Positions 1-11,500 of a stretch of 34,505 nt of DNA are shown here, in pieces (within the stretch, counting starts at the first letter, position 1; each line of letters opens with the position of its first letter). The DNA comes from Diplodia intermedia (taxonomy: Eukaryota > Ascomycota > Dothideomycetes > Botryosphaeriales > Botryosphaeriaceae): the NCBI GenBank assembly GCA_021495925.1, contig JAKEKT010000173.1, positions 1-34,505 on the forward strand, in the 5' to 3' direction. The translations under genes were made by a program, and so were the position numbers. The notes beneath the pieces are model-generated. The model made no database searches. It worked only from the letters and a program-made list of their open reading frames with translations, and had not been told where the DNA came from.

Positions 1-1108
1 TCGAATTCTACTAATTCTTTCTTAGAATTAGAAGAAAATCTCTTAAATTTACTTAAATCTTTACTAGATTAGCTTAATTCTTACGAATTTTTATAATTTT
101 CTTATAAATTCTCGCGATTTTCTCTTTACTAAACGAGCTAATTACGATAAAGAATTATACGCGATTAATTTTAAAAAAACTAGATATTTTAGTAAATATT
201 ATTTATTTAAATATTCTACTTTATAATATATTTACTTAAATATCTAGTTTCATCTATTTTATAATTTATAAGAAAATATATAAAAAGTTATACTTAAAAG
301 TAGGGTATTTAGATAAATTTTATAAAAACTAGATATTTAGATAAGAATATAGGTATTTTAGAAATTATTTTTAAAAAACTAAGTATTTTAGTAATTTGCC
401 GTAGATAAGGGTATAGATATTTTAGAAATTATTTTTAAAAAACTAGGTATTTCGATAATTTACTATAAATTCTATTTACTAAAATATTCTACTTTATAAT
501 ATATTTATCTTAATATCTAGTTTCATCTATTTTATACTTTTTAAGAAAACGTATAAAAAGTTATACTTAAAAGTAGAGTATTTAGATAAATTTTAGAAAA
601 ACTAGGTATTTAGATAAGAATATAGGTATTTTAGAAATTATTTTTAAAAAACTAGATATTTTAGTAATTTACTAATTTTATTTTAAAGGCGTTTAGTATT
701 TATTTTACTTTATTTTTATATAAAATACTAAAATATTCTAAAAAAAAACTTATAAAGAATAGCTTAAATAAAAGATAAATTATCTCTTAAATAGTAGAAG
801 CTATTAAGAAAATTCTTTAATATTACTAAAATATACTATATAAATTACTTAATTAAAAGTTTAACGTTTTTCTATAAAGAAATAAAGTTACTATAATTTT
901 TTTAAAATATAGTTATTTAGATAAATATTATTTACTTAAATACTCTACTTTATATATTTTTTTTTTTAAATACCTAGTTTTTTATAAATTACGAACTTTA
1001 CTTTATATAAAATCTACTATTTATCCAGATACCCACCTGGGTATTTGGGTAAGGATATAGGTATTTTAGAAGTTATTTTCGAAAAACTGGGTATTTCAGT
1101 AATTTGCC
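1..1108. repeat. AT-rich, RIP-like degenerate repeat block
   Basis: The block is almost entirely A and T, with very many TpA and very few CpA or TpG steps, the pattern expected from C-to-T mutation of repeated DNA in ascomycetes. Internal copies are visible: 211-400 and 483-672 are near-identical units of about 190 bp. A partial copy of the unit's end lies at 401-472 and a decayed copy of its start near 938-990. At 1036-1108 the end of the unit appears in a GC-richer form, for example GGGTATTTGGGTAAGGATAT against TAGATATTTAGATAAGAATA in the mutated copies. No open reading frame survives. The parent element cannot be named. The repeats and skew are seen directly; RIP as the cause is inference. 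Confidence 0.8.
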
Positions 1109-1425
1109 GGGTGAAAGTGGTCCGCACGCCACCTACGCCGGCCTCGACAATGTAGGAGTTGCCGATGGTACGGAACAGATACAGCCAGAAATAGTAGGTG
1201 GCATTCCTGAGATGCTCTCACAGCCGTGTACACGAGATTCAGCCCAGGGGGGTTGGGTTGGTAGCGCGGACAGGCGCGTAGCCACCCAGGGCACGAACTA
1301 TGGCGGCAGCATTATTGATGCGGCCGGCAAGCGCGTACGCAAGACAGAGCAGGAGTATTATTGCTGCCTCCTCCAGCTTGGCCGGAGCCAAGTGCCTGCT
1401 TGACTCGGCGGATCGCCACGCCACG
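1109..1425 (-). pseudogene. possible eroded fragment of a membrane-protein gene
   Basis: Minus-strand reading gives two hydrophobic, protein-like stretches in different frames. One is at about 1239-1380 (LEEAAIILLLCLAYALAGR, then a short tail and a stop). The other is at about 1110-1202 (NATYYFWLYLFRTIGN, then SYIVEAGVGG), preceded by a plausible acceptor, CATCTCAG. The second stretch runs straight into the AT-rich repeat at 1108, so any gene here would have lost its continuation. I do not recognise the family and cannot find a convincing donor site linking the two stretches. It may be chance GC-rich sequence. Confidence 0.22.
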
Positions 1426-1520
1426 CCACGCCACGCGAGAAAGCCACAGGCACCGCTGCGGGGTAAGACGCCACCATCATTGCTTCTTTCCTACATCACA
1501 TGCTATCTACCCTCCGGTGC

Positions 1521-3347
1521 CTAGAGCGCGCACTGCGTTCCGTTCTGGGTGCAGAACGGCATCTGGATCGGTTCCGCCTTCACGCCGCGGGCCACCAGCC
1601 GCTCGCGGAAGTCGCTCAGCCGCGGGCTCGCTGTGATCTGGCTCCTGTTCTGGCCCTGCTCGTCCTTGGCTCCGCTCCACAGCACCTCCGCCGCCGCTCC
1701 GGCGCGGGGCCACACCATGCTGTCGATGACGGCCGGGTCTGTCTGCTCCGCCCAGATGTGGCACTCGCCACCCACCACGAGATGCGTTTGGTTGGCCGGC
1801 ACGCCGCTCAGCGGGTCGTACGAGTACATGAGCCTCCAGCTCTTGCGTGGCGAGCAGTAGTCTGCAAACGGCCAATACGTCGACGCCGTCTCGGGCGTGA
1901 AGTCTAGCCACTGGCCCTTGCCACAGTCAAGATACTAACAGCCATGTCAGTCCATCGTCGTGCTTCTGTGCCGCAGCCGCACTTACCCAGTAATTGTAGT
2001 TGCCCGCCAACGCCTTGTGCCCACCGGCGACCGTGTCCGCAACAGCCTGGTCCGACTGCCACGTCTGGACCAGCACATCCTTTCCGAGCGTGACGTTCCA
2101 CTCCAGAAGCATCTCTTCCCACACGATCGGCCGGAGACCGTAGGCGCGGATCTGGTCGTGATTGCGGTCGACAAACTTCTGCATCAGGGGCTGCAGAATC
2201 GCCGTGGAGTTGGACCGGACCGTGTCGTCTAGCAGATACGACTGAACGTTGACTTCGTCACCTCCGCTGTGAAAGTAGGCCGTGTGCGACTTGACACGCG
2301 GCAGCACGTCGTCCAGCAGCGTGTCGAGAAAGTCGTCGACGGCGGACGAGTTGAGCTTCAGGGTACCGCACGGTGGCTCGGCGCAATATGTGTCCCAGTC
2401 AGGCTGCACGTTGAAAGCTGCGATGAGATCCGGGTTCGTAAAGGCGATGGAGGCCGTGTGGCCCGGCATGTCGATCTCCAGGATGGGCTCGATTCCGAGC
2501 AAATTGGCGTACTTCTGGATGTCCTCGAGGTCTTCGGGTGTGTAGACGAGGCCGGCGGCGTAGGCACCCTTGGCCGCAAGCTCGGGGATGGCGGGAACCA
2601 CCAGGGGCCAAGACTGGGAGTCGGTGATGTGGATGTGGAAGCGGTTCAGCTTGGCAAAGGCCATGGCGTCCAGCATGCGCTTGAGATCGTCAACGGCAAA
2701 GTAGTTGCGCGAGACGTCCATGTTGAGGCCGCGGTGAGCGAACTTGGGGGCATCCTGGATCTCGACAGGGGCGAGGCTGGTGTAGGAACCGCCTTGAGAG
2801 TGCTTGAAGAACAGCTGCGAGAAGGTGGTCAGACCGTGCAGCAGACCAATGGAGGATGCCGCGGAAATGACGACCTCGCCCGACTCCGGGACGCTGAGCG
2901 AGTACGACTCGTCGACGGTGTCGTCGAGCGGAGTGATGGCATTGGTCGGATCGGGCTTCGTCTGCTGCAAGGCGATGGAGGAGATGACCTGCTTGTCGGA
3001 AGTGGGGGGCTCGAAGTCGGAAAAGCGCGGGTGGAATTTCCACGGCACAAAGGAGTGTTCGAAGATGGTCTCATGAGTGCGTTGGATGGCATTCTGCACG
3101 AGTTGCTGCGAGGTGACGGTGGCAGACGAGTTGTACGACGTGGTCTGGGGAGCAGTGTCAGCCGCAGCTGACCAGGGAGCAGGGAGCAGGGAGCCTCAGG
3201 TACCTGATTGCTGGGGGCGTTGTAAGTGATCTTGACGTCACTGCTGATCCAGAGCGTGGTGTTGCCGGAGCTGTACTGCGACGGAATGGGCCACAGCGCG
3301 GCAGCGAAGGGCGCGCCGGCGGCGAGCAGGGCGAACAGCTTCATCAT
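1521..3347 (-). CDS. beta-N-acetylhexosaminidase, GH20, secreted
   Basis: Releases terminal N-acetylglucosamine or N-acetylgalactosamine from chitin oligomers and glycoconjugates, probably outside the cell or in the wall. Three exons, 3347-3204, 3144-1987 and 1934-1521, with introns of 59 and 52 bp (GTACCT...CCCCAG and GTAAGT...GTTAG), give 571 aa. Residues 1-18 are a signal peptide (MMKLFALLAAGAPFAAAL), which is why this start was chosen over an in-frame extension to 3395; the second Met is equally possible. The N-terminal GH20b-like domain comes first, then the TIM barrel from about residue 180 (RGLNMDVSRNYF). The catalytic Asp-Glu pair lies in HSGGDEVN at about residues 344-345, and aromatic substrate-pocket segments (LVQTWQ, NYNYWYLDCG, ECHIWAEQTD) follow. 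The length is normal for fungal enzymes. It is the first intact gene beside the AT-rich block. Confidence 0.93.
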
Positions 3348-3408
3348 GGGGCGGCGCAGGACGGGGACGAAGTTGTAGACAGGCGAGGCTCGCAACCGGG
3401 CGTGCGAA

Positions 3409-3420
3409 GTATATTTAAAC
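3409..3420 (-). promoter_or_regulatory. TATA-like element of the GH20 gene
   Basis: GTTTAAATATAC on the minus strand lies 62-73 bp upstream of the chosen start at 3347, a normal fungal distance for a TATA-type core promoter. Assignment rests on position and sequence only. Confidence 0.45.
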
Positions 3421-4163
3421 GACGGGACGATGGGGGCGGCGGGTCACCGGGCGGTGTCACTGCAGGAACCTAAGAAGCGAGCGGCCGGGGAGCCCTGGAA
3501 AGCGGAGTGCCGGCAGCATGGCAATATGCTCTCCGCGCTGCTGACACGGTCAGGCTACCGGCGATGCGACGCTGCGGCCGGGGCCCGCTGCTGATGGCTG
3601 TCATGGCCGGCGCCTCCAATTTCTCCACCCCTGCCGCGTTCCGCCAGCCCTCCTTGCTGTGGGCAGCACGAGGCGCTCGTTGCTCGCTCAGGGCGCAGCC
3701 CGCCCCATGACTCGCCTCCAGGAGATCGCCATCTCCTTTGCCTTTGTCGACTCGTGCAGGGGCGCCATGTGCGGGTAAGGTTGGCGCATCAAACACTGCC
3801 CGCTGTGGCGTTTGAAACAAACAGCATCACCACCGCTCACTGCCAAGCCACCGTCCATGCACCAGCCGCCCTGGATGGAGACGTCGGCCTGGGCCTGCGC
3901 CGGCCCCTCATTCTGCGCGTACGCCCGTCGCTCTGCTGCACCAGCCATCACATTGGGTATATATAGTACCTGTACAGCATTCCTTCGCCCGTCCGCTCAC
4001 GCTCTTATTACCCTTTGCGGCTCCAGGCTGACTGTGAAGCCCACTCGCTGACGTATACCGCTTCTTCCACCCTCCCATCTCGCTCGTGACCCGTTTCTCA
4101 TTACAATTACAGAATGTCTATGCCAAACGCCCAACGCTATGCAGATTCGGGTATAATGATCGC
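3421..4163. other. intergenic region, no gene seen
   Basis: This lies upstream of the GH20 gene and downstream of the GH16 gene, both on the minus strand. Only short overlapping frames of about 60-116 codons occur, with no recognisable motif. A TATATATA-like run (GTATATATAG) is at 3958-3967 but has no gene next to it on either strand. No tRNA or long repeat seen. Confidence 0.6.
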
Positions 4164-5595
4164 TTACCAAAGGAAGAATGTCGAGAAAAAGAAACACGCA
4201 ACAAAACCCAGCCACACCGGCCCAGTTCGATCTGACCCGCCGGTTGCTGTCGGACTTGGCGCCGCAGTGCCCGACATCTCAGCCGCTTGAATGGCATTCT
4301 TGTTCTGCGACGACATGGCCGTGGCTGCGGCCGCATTCGGCGCTGCCGTAACCCCGCCGCGCCAGTAGTCCGACTTTGCCGCACCGGCTGAAACCGTGAC
4401 GACGGTGGTGAAGCCATGTTGGTCGAAGGTGGTGAAGACTTCAATGTCTCCAGCTGATGAGGAATCCGGCCGAGACGCTGCAGACAACGAGGTAGGCGAA
4501 GCGGGTGGGGATGTCGACTAAAACGAAGCATTAGCAGACGCGTTTCCATGGAGAGCTAGTACGAGATGAGGCCTTACGCACAGGGGCCGAGCTAGGCGGA
4601 ACGACCTTGCCGGAACTTGTGACGGTCCAGCCGCTTGGGAGGCCTGGGTAGCTGGTGGCTGTCTGCGTCGACGTTGTGAGGGTGGTGGATTCCGGCACCC
4701 ACGGATACACCGACGGCCTGACGTAGGTGGACGAGGAGTCGTGGGTACCCGACCAAGGAATCGGCTGTCCGCTGGAACTCGAAGTCACGGCTGGGGCAGC
4801 GCTGTCGACGTTGCTGCCGCCAGAGTGGACGCTGCCATCGACGGCCACGATGGATTGCCAGGTGCCGCTGTCGTCGCCGTACTTGTACTGGGTGCCGGTG
4901 GAGTAGTCGGTGACGGTGAGTGACTTCAGCTGCATGGTGAAGGGTCCTTGCGAGTAGTCCGTGGGCCCACGCGCCCACTCGACCGTCCCCGGAGAATTCA
5001 GGTCAGGATCGCCGCCGGCCCAGGACCCGATCTTGATCTGCATGGGCGTCTGCGGATACTGGCCGCTCGCGTCAGCCGGCTTCAGGGCCCGGACGGTGAC
5101 ACCATCAATCTGCCACACCAGCTCCTCGGCAGTCCATTCGATCGTGTACGTCTTGAAGCCAGTCTGGCTACCGGCGTCGGCATGAAAGGCGCCGCGGTTG
5201 TAGGTGGTGGTCTGGCCCTTGCCAAAGTAGTTGGTTTGCACCTCGTCTGCGTCGGATCCAAGCCACTCCCAGTCTATCTCATCGAGGTCGTCGGACTGCA
5301 AGATGGCGGAACTGACGATGCCGGCGCCGGACGAGGCCTTCATGGAGAACTCGACCTTTCCGAACATGATGTACCATTTGGACGCAATCTTAGGCGAATC
5401 GCCCGACTTGGTGATGGTGAAAGACGCGCCATCGGAGCCGTAGGACACGGGACCCTCGGACGTAAAGCTGTCGGACTGCTCGGAAAAGTCGATATCCACG
5501 GACCTGCCTAGGGCAGCATTGGTCTGCGCGGTCGCGCTGCCGAAGAACAGAGCAGCAGTCGCAAGCGCGGCGATGGCGCGTGCGGGCGTTCTCAT
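4164..5595 (-). CDS. Crh-type GH16 glucanosyltransferase, GPI-anchored
   Basis: Crh enzymes act at the plasma membrane and wall, cutting chitin and joining it to beta-glucan. Two exons, 5595-4582 and 4517-4164, with a 64 bp intron (GTGCGT...TTTTAG, the only junction that keeps frame), give 455 aa. Residues 1-23 are a signal peptide ending ATAQ. The GH16 active site is DEIDWEWLG, with Glu106, Asp108 and Glu110 as nucleophile, helper and acid/base. Further family segments are WYIMFGKVEFSMKAS, KIGSWAGGDP, GTVEWARGPTDY and QLKSLTVTDY. A Ser/Thr/Pro-rich linker follows, and the C-terminus has a hydrophobic tail after GGSDRTGP, typical of a GPI signal. Oddity: the mature catalytic domain has no cysteine and lacks the usual CNP...TCP segment near the N-terminus. 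No CBM18 is present. The start was chosen at the signal peptide; the frame is open upstream to 5721. Confidence 0.92.
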
Positions 5596-6141
5596 GTTGG
5601 CAGTGGAGAAGGTGGAGGTGGAGGAGAATTGTGGGCAGGCTAGAGGCTGATGTGCAGAGTGACGCGGCGCAAAAGAAGGTTTCCTGCAGCAGCAGTTGTT
5701 ATAGGACACGCCACCAGCCATCGCATTTCACAAGCGACGCCATAAACCGCCGCCGAGAGCCTGCAGGGCCGGCGCCACGCGACGTGGCAGCAGCAGCGCA
5801 GGCTGCTGTTGGCCGCAGCGAAAGTGCCGGGGCTGGAGAGGAAAAAGAGGAGGCTGAACCCCCAGCCACTCGCGCGCGCTCCAGCCCACGGCCGGCAGCG
5901 CGCCCCGAACCCCGGATTCCGCCTGCAGGTGGGCGACTTCGGCCCGCCCGCCTGACGCACCAAATAAAAAAAAGCTCGACGACCTGAGCGCCATCCTCCT
6001 CCGCAGAACCTCTGCCCGATCCCCCGCACCAAGTACCTAGGACCCTGCCTGTGCACCCGCTATTTTTGATCCTGCACCTGCCACGTGAGCCGCACCGGGC
6101 CAAGCCCAAGCGCTCGTTGTCCTAACGCCAACCAGTCGACC
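5596..6141. promoter_or_regulatory. divergent promoter region, GH16 (-) and proA (+)
   Basis: This 546 bp region separates two divergent starts. It holds a palindromic E-box CACGTG at 6082-6087, 55 bp before the proA ATG, and an A-run CAAATAAAAAAAAG at about 5960-5973, which on the minus strand reads as a T-rich tract with TTATTTG. Reading frames of 88-138 codons on both strands here are GC-rich shadows without motifs. Confidence 0.5.
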
Positions 6142-7718
6142 ATGTCTCTAACGAACGCCGACCCCCTGGAGGCTGCGCGCTCTGCCCGCCTGGCATCGCG
6201 CACGCTTGCTGTGCTGCCCGCCCAAGCTCGCAACGACGCCTTGACCGCCATTCACGATGCTTTGGCCGCTGCACGCGACGACATCCTGGCCGCTAACGAG
6301 CGCGATCTGGCCGCCGCCACCCAGGCCGCGCAAACCGGCGAGCTGAAGGAGAGTCTGATCAAGCGCCTCGACCTCGGCCGCACGGGCAAGTACGAGGACA
6401 TGCTGCAGGGCATCCTCGATGTCAGGCTCCTGGACGACCCGCGTACGTGCTGCATTGCGTTTGTTGCCTTTGCTTTTTGCAAATGCCGCTGTGAGTGACC
6501 CGACGTTGACCACTTCGTAGTCGGTAGGACCGACGTGCGCACCTTGCTGGACGACGGCCTTGTTCTCGAACGTCGCTCGTCTCCCATTGGCGTGCTACTC
6601 ATCATTTTCGAGGCTCGCCCGGAGGTTATTGCAAACATTGCCTCTCTGGCCATCAAGTCCGGAAACGCCGCCATCCTCAAAGGTTCGTGACAAGTCGCCT
6701 ACTGCCAGCTGCCGGCAAACGCTCATGTCACACAGGCGGAAAGGAGTCGACCGAGTCTTTCAAGGCTATCTCCACCGTCATCTCGAGCGCGCTCAGCACC
6801 ACGGCCGTCCCGAACGACTGTCTGCAGCTGGTGACAACCAGGGATGCCATCAAGCCCCTTTTGGAGCTGGACCAGTACATCGATCTTGTCATTCCCCGCG
6901 GCGGCAATGAGCTTGTGTCTTCGATCAAGAAAAGCACGCAAATTCCGGTGCTCGGCCACGCGGACGGCTTGTGCTCCATATACCTGCGGGCCGATTGCCC
7001 AGTCGCCATGGCCGCAAAGGTTGTCGTCGACGCCAAAACGAGCTACCCCGCAGCCTGCAACAGCGTCGAGACGCTACTGGTGGACGAGGACGCACTGAGC
7101 ACCGTCCTGCCCGCCGTTGCCGAAGCATTGCTGGCCAAGGGTGTTCGGCTGCGATGTGATGCGGCGTCAAGGGCGGCACTTGCGTCGGTGCTGGACAAGC
7201 ATCAAGCGGCCTTCTTGCAGGATGCGGATGACCAAGATTTCAAGACCGAGTTCCTGGACCTCATCCTTGCCGTCAAGACGATCCCGCGTGCCGCGAGCGC
7301 AGGGGAGGCGGTAGACCTGGCCATTGCTCACATCAACGAGCACTCGTCACACCACACAGACGCGGTGCTGACACAGGATCGGGCCATTGCAGAGCGGTTC
7401 CAGGACGGGGTGGACAGCTCGTCGGTTTTCTGGAACACGAGCACCAGAATGGCAGACGGGCAGCGCTTCGGATTCGGCACCGAGGTGGGCATCAGCACGA
7501 ACAAGATCCATGCGCGGGGCCCCGTAGGACTCGAGGGCTTGACGATCTACCGCTGGCGCATCAATGGCAACGGGCAGGCATCGGCGGAGTACGGGTCAGG
7601 GGGCAAGGCGTGGAAGCACCAGAAGCTGCCGGTGGGCGAGCAGGAACGGTATGCGGCCACGGAAGACGAATGGGAGGCGCTCAAGCAGTTCAGAGCGGCA
7701 CGGGCGCGCAGCGGGTGA
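6142..7718 (+). CDS. proA: gamma-glutamyl phosphate reductase (glutamate-5-semialdehyde dehydrogenase)
   Basis: Second step of proline synthesis: NADPH-dependent reduction of glutamyl-5-phosphate to glutamate-5-semialdehyde. Equivalent to yeast PRO2. Three exons, 6142-6442, 6521-6682 and 6736-7718, with introns of 78 bp (GTACGT...CGTAG) and 53 bp (GTTCGT...CACAG), both phase 1, give 481 aa. Diagnostic segments are PIGVLLIIFEARPEVIANIA, SGNAAILKGGKES across the second junction, the catalytic Cys262 in SYPAACNSVETLLV, HHTDAVLTQD near the C-terminus, and GFGTEVGISTNKIHARGPVG. The ATG has an ACC context at -3 to -1. Its tandem neighbour, NAD-GDH, also acts on glutamate. A 17 bp tandem repeat begins inside its last codons. 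Confidence 0.95.
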
Positions 7719-7761
7719 GCAGCCGGGGCGGATGAGCAGCCGGAGCGGGTGAGCAGCGTGG
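7711..7761 (+). repeat. 17 bp tandem repeat, three copies, spanning the proA stop codon
   Basis: GCGGGTGAGCAGCCGGG, GCGGATGAGCAGCCGGA and GCGGGTGAGCAGCGTGG follow each other without gaps. The first copy contains the TGA stop of proA (7716-7718), so slippage here would move sequence at the C-terminus or 3' UTR. Confidence 0.75.
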
Positions 7762-8570
7762 AAGGCGGGAGAAGCAGGAAGGATAGAGCCGCAGGTTGGG
7801 GCAGAGGGGTAGGGTGCAAGCACGCGAGTCAGGTGGGGCGCGTCCACTTATCCGCGCAACAGCGGCCTCGGCGGTCGTCTTCCCCGCAGAAAGCGGCCGG
7901 CCCCATGACTTCACACTTGCACTTGAGGATTATTCTTACGTGAAAACGAGCACGCCGTAGTCAGCCATGGCGATGCAATGACAGCGCAAAAGCGCTGACT
8001 GGATGCCACGCTCCATGTGACCGGTGAGGCGGCCCCGATTCTCGCTGACCGTGCAGGGCCAGCGGCGGCGGCGGAGCCAATGCGGGCTTAATGTGGATTA
8101 GATCCAGGTACCAAAGTCGCGCATCGTGAGCTTTTGGCCAGGGGAGGAGCGTCGACGAAAGTTGTGCCGGCGCAAAGCGGGCTGCGGACGATGCTTCCCC
8201 AGACCTATTTAAAGCCCCGCCGAGTGACACCGGGGGTGCAAGCCAACCTGCTCTCTCGTGCGTCCGCACGCCTTGTTGCTTTTGTTCCTGTACCACCGCG
8301 CTGCGATAAGCCTGTCAACCCGTGGCCGGCGCGCAGATAGAGGTCTGGCGCCCATTGACTCACCTTCCGTCCCGCCGCGGTGTGGCTCCAGCTGCGCCAG
8401 AGGTTGCACGGCTGGCTGCGAGGCGGCGGTAGCTTAAGAGCACCGCCCGCCGCGGCTTATCTTTCCCCGCCAACGCTTGCTGACCCCTTCAAGACACCTA
8501 CCAGTTCACCACCTCTGCCGTGCTTCTCCCTCGCATCCTTTCCCACCGCGCCTCGAGCAGCCCCCCCAGC
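7719..8570. promoter_or_regulatory. intergenic region and promoter of NAD-GDH
   Basis: No convincing gene. A TATA-like TATTTAAA is at 8206-8213, about 360 bp before the GDH ATG, implying a long 5' leader. GATA-type motifs occur as CGATAAG at 8304-8310 and CTTATCTT (AAGATAAG on the minus strand) at 8456-8463. Such HGATAR sites bind AreA-type nitrogen regulators in filamentous fungi; that they act here is inference. Confidence 0.5.
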
Positions 8571-11500
8571 ATGGCCTCCACCGCCCCGAACGGCGTCCAG
8601 AACAAGCTTCTGGACACCATCGCCCGCACTCCCGGCCGCCAGCCGTCGCCCCAGCCCACTCACCTGAGCGTTCCCGGCTCGACACATCACCGCGTGCTAC
8701 ACGAGGAGGGCCCGGGATATGTCGCGCCGAAGTTCGAGGGCAAGGAGCAGCAGATGGAGACGTACGCTTTAGAGCTGGAGAGCAAGCGACATCTCGCAGT
8801 CGACTAACACATCGCAGGGTCATGGATCAGGTTGAGGAGAAGGGCTTCATCCCGGCCGACTTCGTCGAGTCGGAGACCAATTGGTTCTACAGTGAGCTCG
8901 GCATTGACGATAGCTACTTCGCTACCGAGTCCGTCGAGGCGTAAGCATCCCGTTTGCCCCCGTTCCCGCCCCCGCCGGCTGACGCGCTTGCTGCAGCATT
9001 GTGAACCACATCCATTCGCTGTACGCCGCCAAGATTGCTGCATATGCCCGTGATGACAAGCTTCTCGAGATCCGCTTGGACAAGGAAGCCGCAGATCACG
9101 CAGTCTACATCGACACGAGCAAGCCTGGCGTTAGCAACATGGACGGTCCGCAGTACGAGCGCCGCATCGACCAGAAGTACCTCAACGCCTCGCCTGGAAG
9201 CAGCCTCTACCGCGTTGAGACCTTCCGCTCCGCCGGCCTGCTACCCGGTGGGAACGAGCAGCAACTCCGATGCTACTTTGTGTACCAGTGCGAGTTTGCC
9301 AATGATGCAACCACGTCCGCCGAGGAGACCCAGCTGGAGAAGATCGGCGAGAAGCGTTTCTTGCAGAAGGCGACTAAGAACACCAAGGATATTTACAAGC
9401 AGGTCCTTGAAAATGCCGTCATGCGCACAGGCCCCGTCATCGAGTGTTTTGACATTGAAGGCTCACGTGAGAAACGTCTGGTCATCGCCTACAAGCAGGG
9501 CTCTGCGCTTGGTCTGTTCAGTGCATTGAGCGACCTGGTGAGCCCGCCGAGATTCCGATTGGCTAATATGGAAAAGAAGCTGACGTCCGCGTCTAGTACC
9601 ATTATTACGGCCTGACCTCTTCCCGCAAATATGTCGGTATGTGTTCAGTTCCAATGTTGCTTTGTGTCCATAGGGTTGACACCTTCCCTCCGCAGAGCAA
9701 TTCTCGAATGGCTACACGGTCATGTCCATCTACCTGCGGCCCGCCCCACTATCAGTCAGCTCGGCACGTCACCCGCCAATTGAAGCCTCTGTCCACCAGA
9801 TCATCAAGGAGGTCTCCTTGCTGTACTGCATCCCACAGAACAAGCTCCAGCTGCATTTTGCCTCTGGGAGGCTGAGCCTGCAAGAGACCATCTATGCTCA
9901 CTGCGTGTGGGTTTTCGTCGGTCATTTCCTCAACCGATTAGGTAGGGTGCAATATGCTAGTAAATTAGGCGATGCTTGCTGACCGCTGGTTGCAGGCTCC
10001 GAGTACACCACTTTGTCGTCAATGCTGGACAGCAACAACAGCGTGCACGCCGAACTGCTTTCCAAGCTCAAGCGCCGTCTCCGTACGGAGACGTTCACCG
10101 CGGACTACATCCTCGAAATCATCAACGAATATCCTGAGCTTATCCACTCACTGTACTTGGCATTCGCAAACACGCATTACGTCCAGACCAGGGGTGAGCA
10201 GGACGACTTCATTCCGACTCTGAGTTATTTGCGCATGAAGGTCGACAAAGTTTTGAGTGATTCAGAACTCGAAGGGCTGATTGCCAAAACTGTGACCAAT
10301 GAGCATCATGCCATGGTTATGACGGCTTTCCGAACTTTCAACGCCAGTGTCTTGTACGTACAGCCTTACGGTAGCCTTTCGGCATCGTTTCTCAGCTAAC
10401 ATTATCAAGGAAAACGAACTTTTATACCCCAACGAAGGTTGCCTTGAGCTTCAGGCTCAACCCTACCTTCCTTCCACCTTCAGAGTACCCACAGCCTTTG
10501 TACGGCATGTTCCTGGTGATCAGTTCTGAGTTCCGCGGCTTCCATCTTCGCTTCCGAGATATTGCACGTGGAGGAATTCGCATTGTGAAGTCAAGGAGTT
10601 CGGAAGCCTACGCCATCAATGCTAGGTCACTCTTTGACGAGAACTACAACCTTGCGAACACACAGCAGAGGAAGAATAAAGACATCCCTGAGGGCGGCTC
10701 CAAGGGTGTCATTCTTCTGGATGTTCGCCACCAAGACAAAGCTAGAGTGGCCTTTGAGAAGTACATCGACAGCATTCTTGACCTGCTGCTTCCTCCATCC
10801 AGCCCGGGTATCAAAGACCCGATCGTCGACTTGCACGGCAAACAGGAAATTCTATTCATGGGACCGGACGAGAACACTGCCGATCTTGTTGACTGGGCTA
10901 CGGAACATGCCAGGGCAAGAGGAGCGCCTTGGTGGAAGTCGTTCTTCACTGGCAAGAGTCCCAAGCTTGGTGGAATCCCGCACGACCGCTACGGCATGAC
11001 TACCCTCTCTGTCCGCGAATATGTACTCGGTATCTACCGCAAGCTCAGCCTTGACCAAAGCAAGATCCGCAAGCTTCAAACCGGTGGACCGGACGGCGAT
11101 CTTGGTTCGAACGAAATCCTTCTGGGTAACGAGCAATACACGGCGATCGTGGATGGATCCGGTGTCCTTGTCGACCCTAACGGCCTCGATCGCGATGAGC
11201 TGGTGCGCATGGCGCGGGAACGTGTCATGATTTCGCAGTTCGATACAGCCAAGCTCTCTCCCGAGGGATACCGTGTTTTGGTTGAGGAGAACAACGTCAA
11301 GCTACCTACCGGCGAGGTCGTCAACAACGGAACACAATTCCGCAATACTTTTCATCTGCGCGATGGCTCCGCATATGACATGTTCGTCCCATGTGGTGGT
11401 CGTCCCGAGTCCATCGACCTTGGCACAGCCAACCGACTCATTGTGGACGGCAAATGTCTCATCCCGTACATTGTCGAAGGCGCCAACCTCTTCATCACCC

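Noticed and set aside
2269..3171. Plus-strand open frame of 300 codons
   Set aside because: It lies exactly opposite the GH20 exon 2, and its sequence is the shadow of the conserved protein on the other strand.
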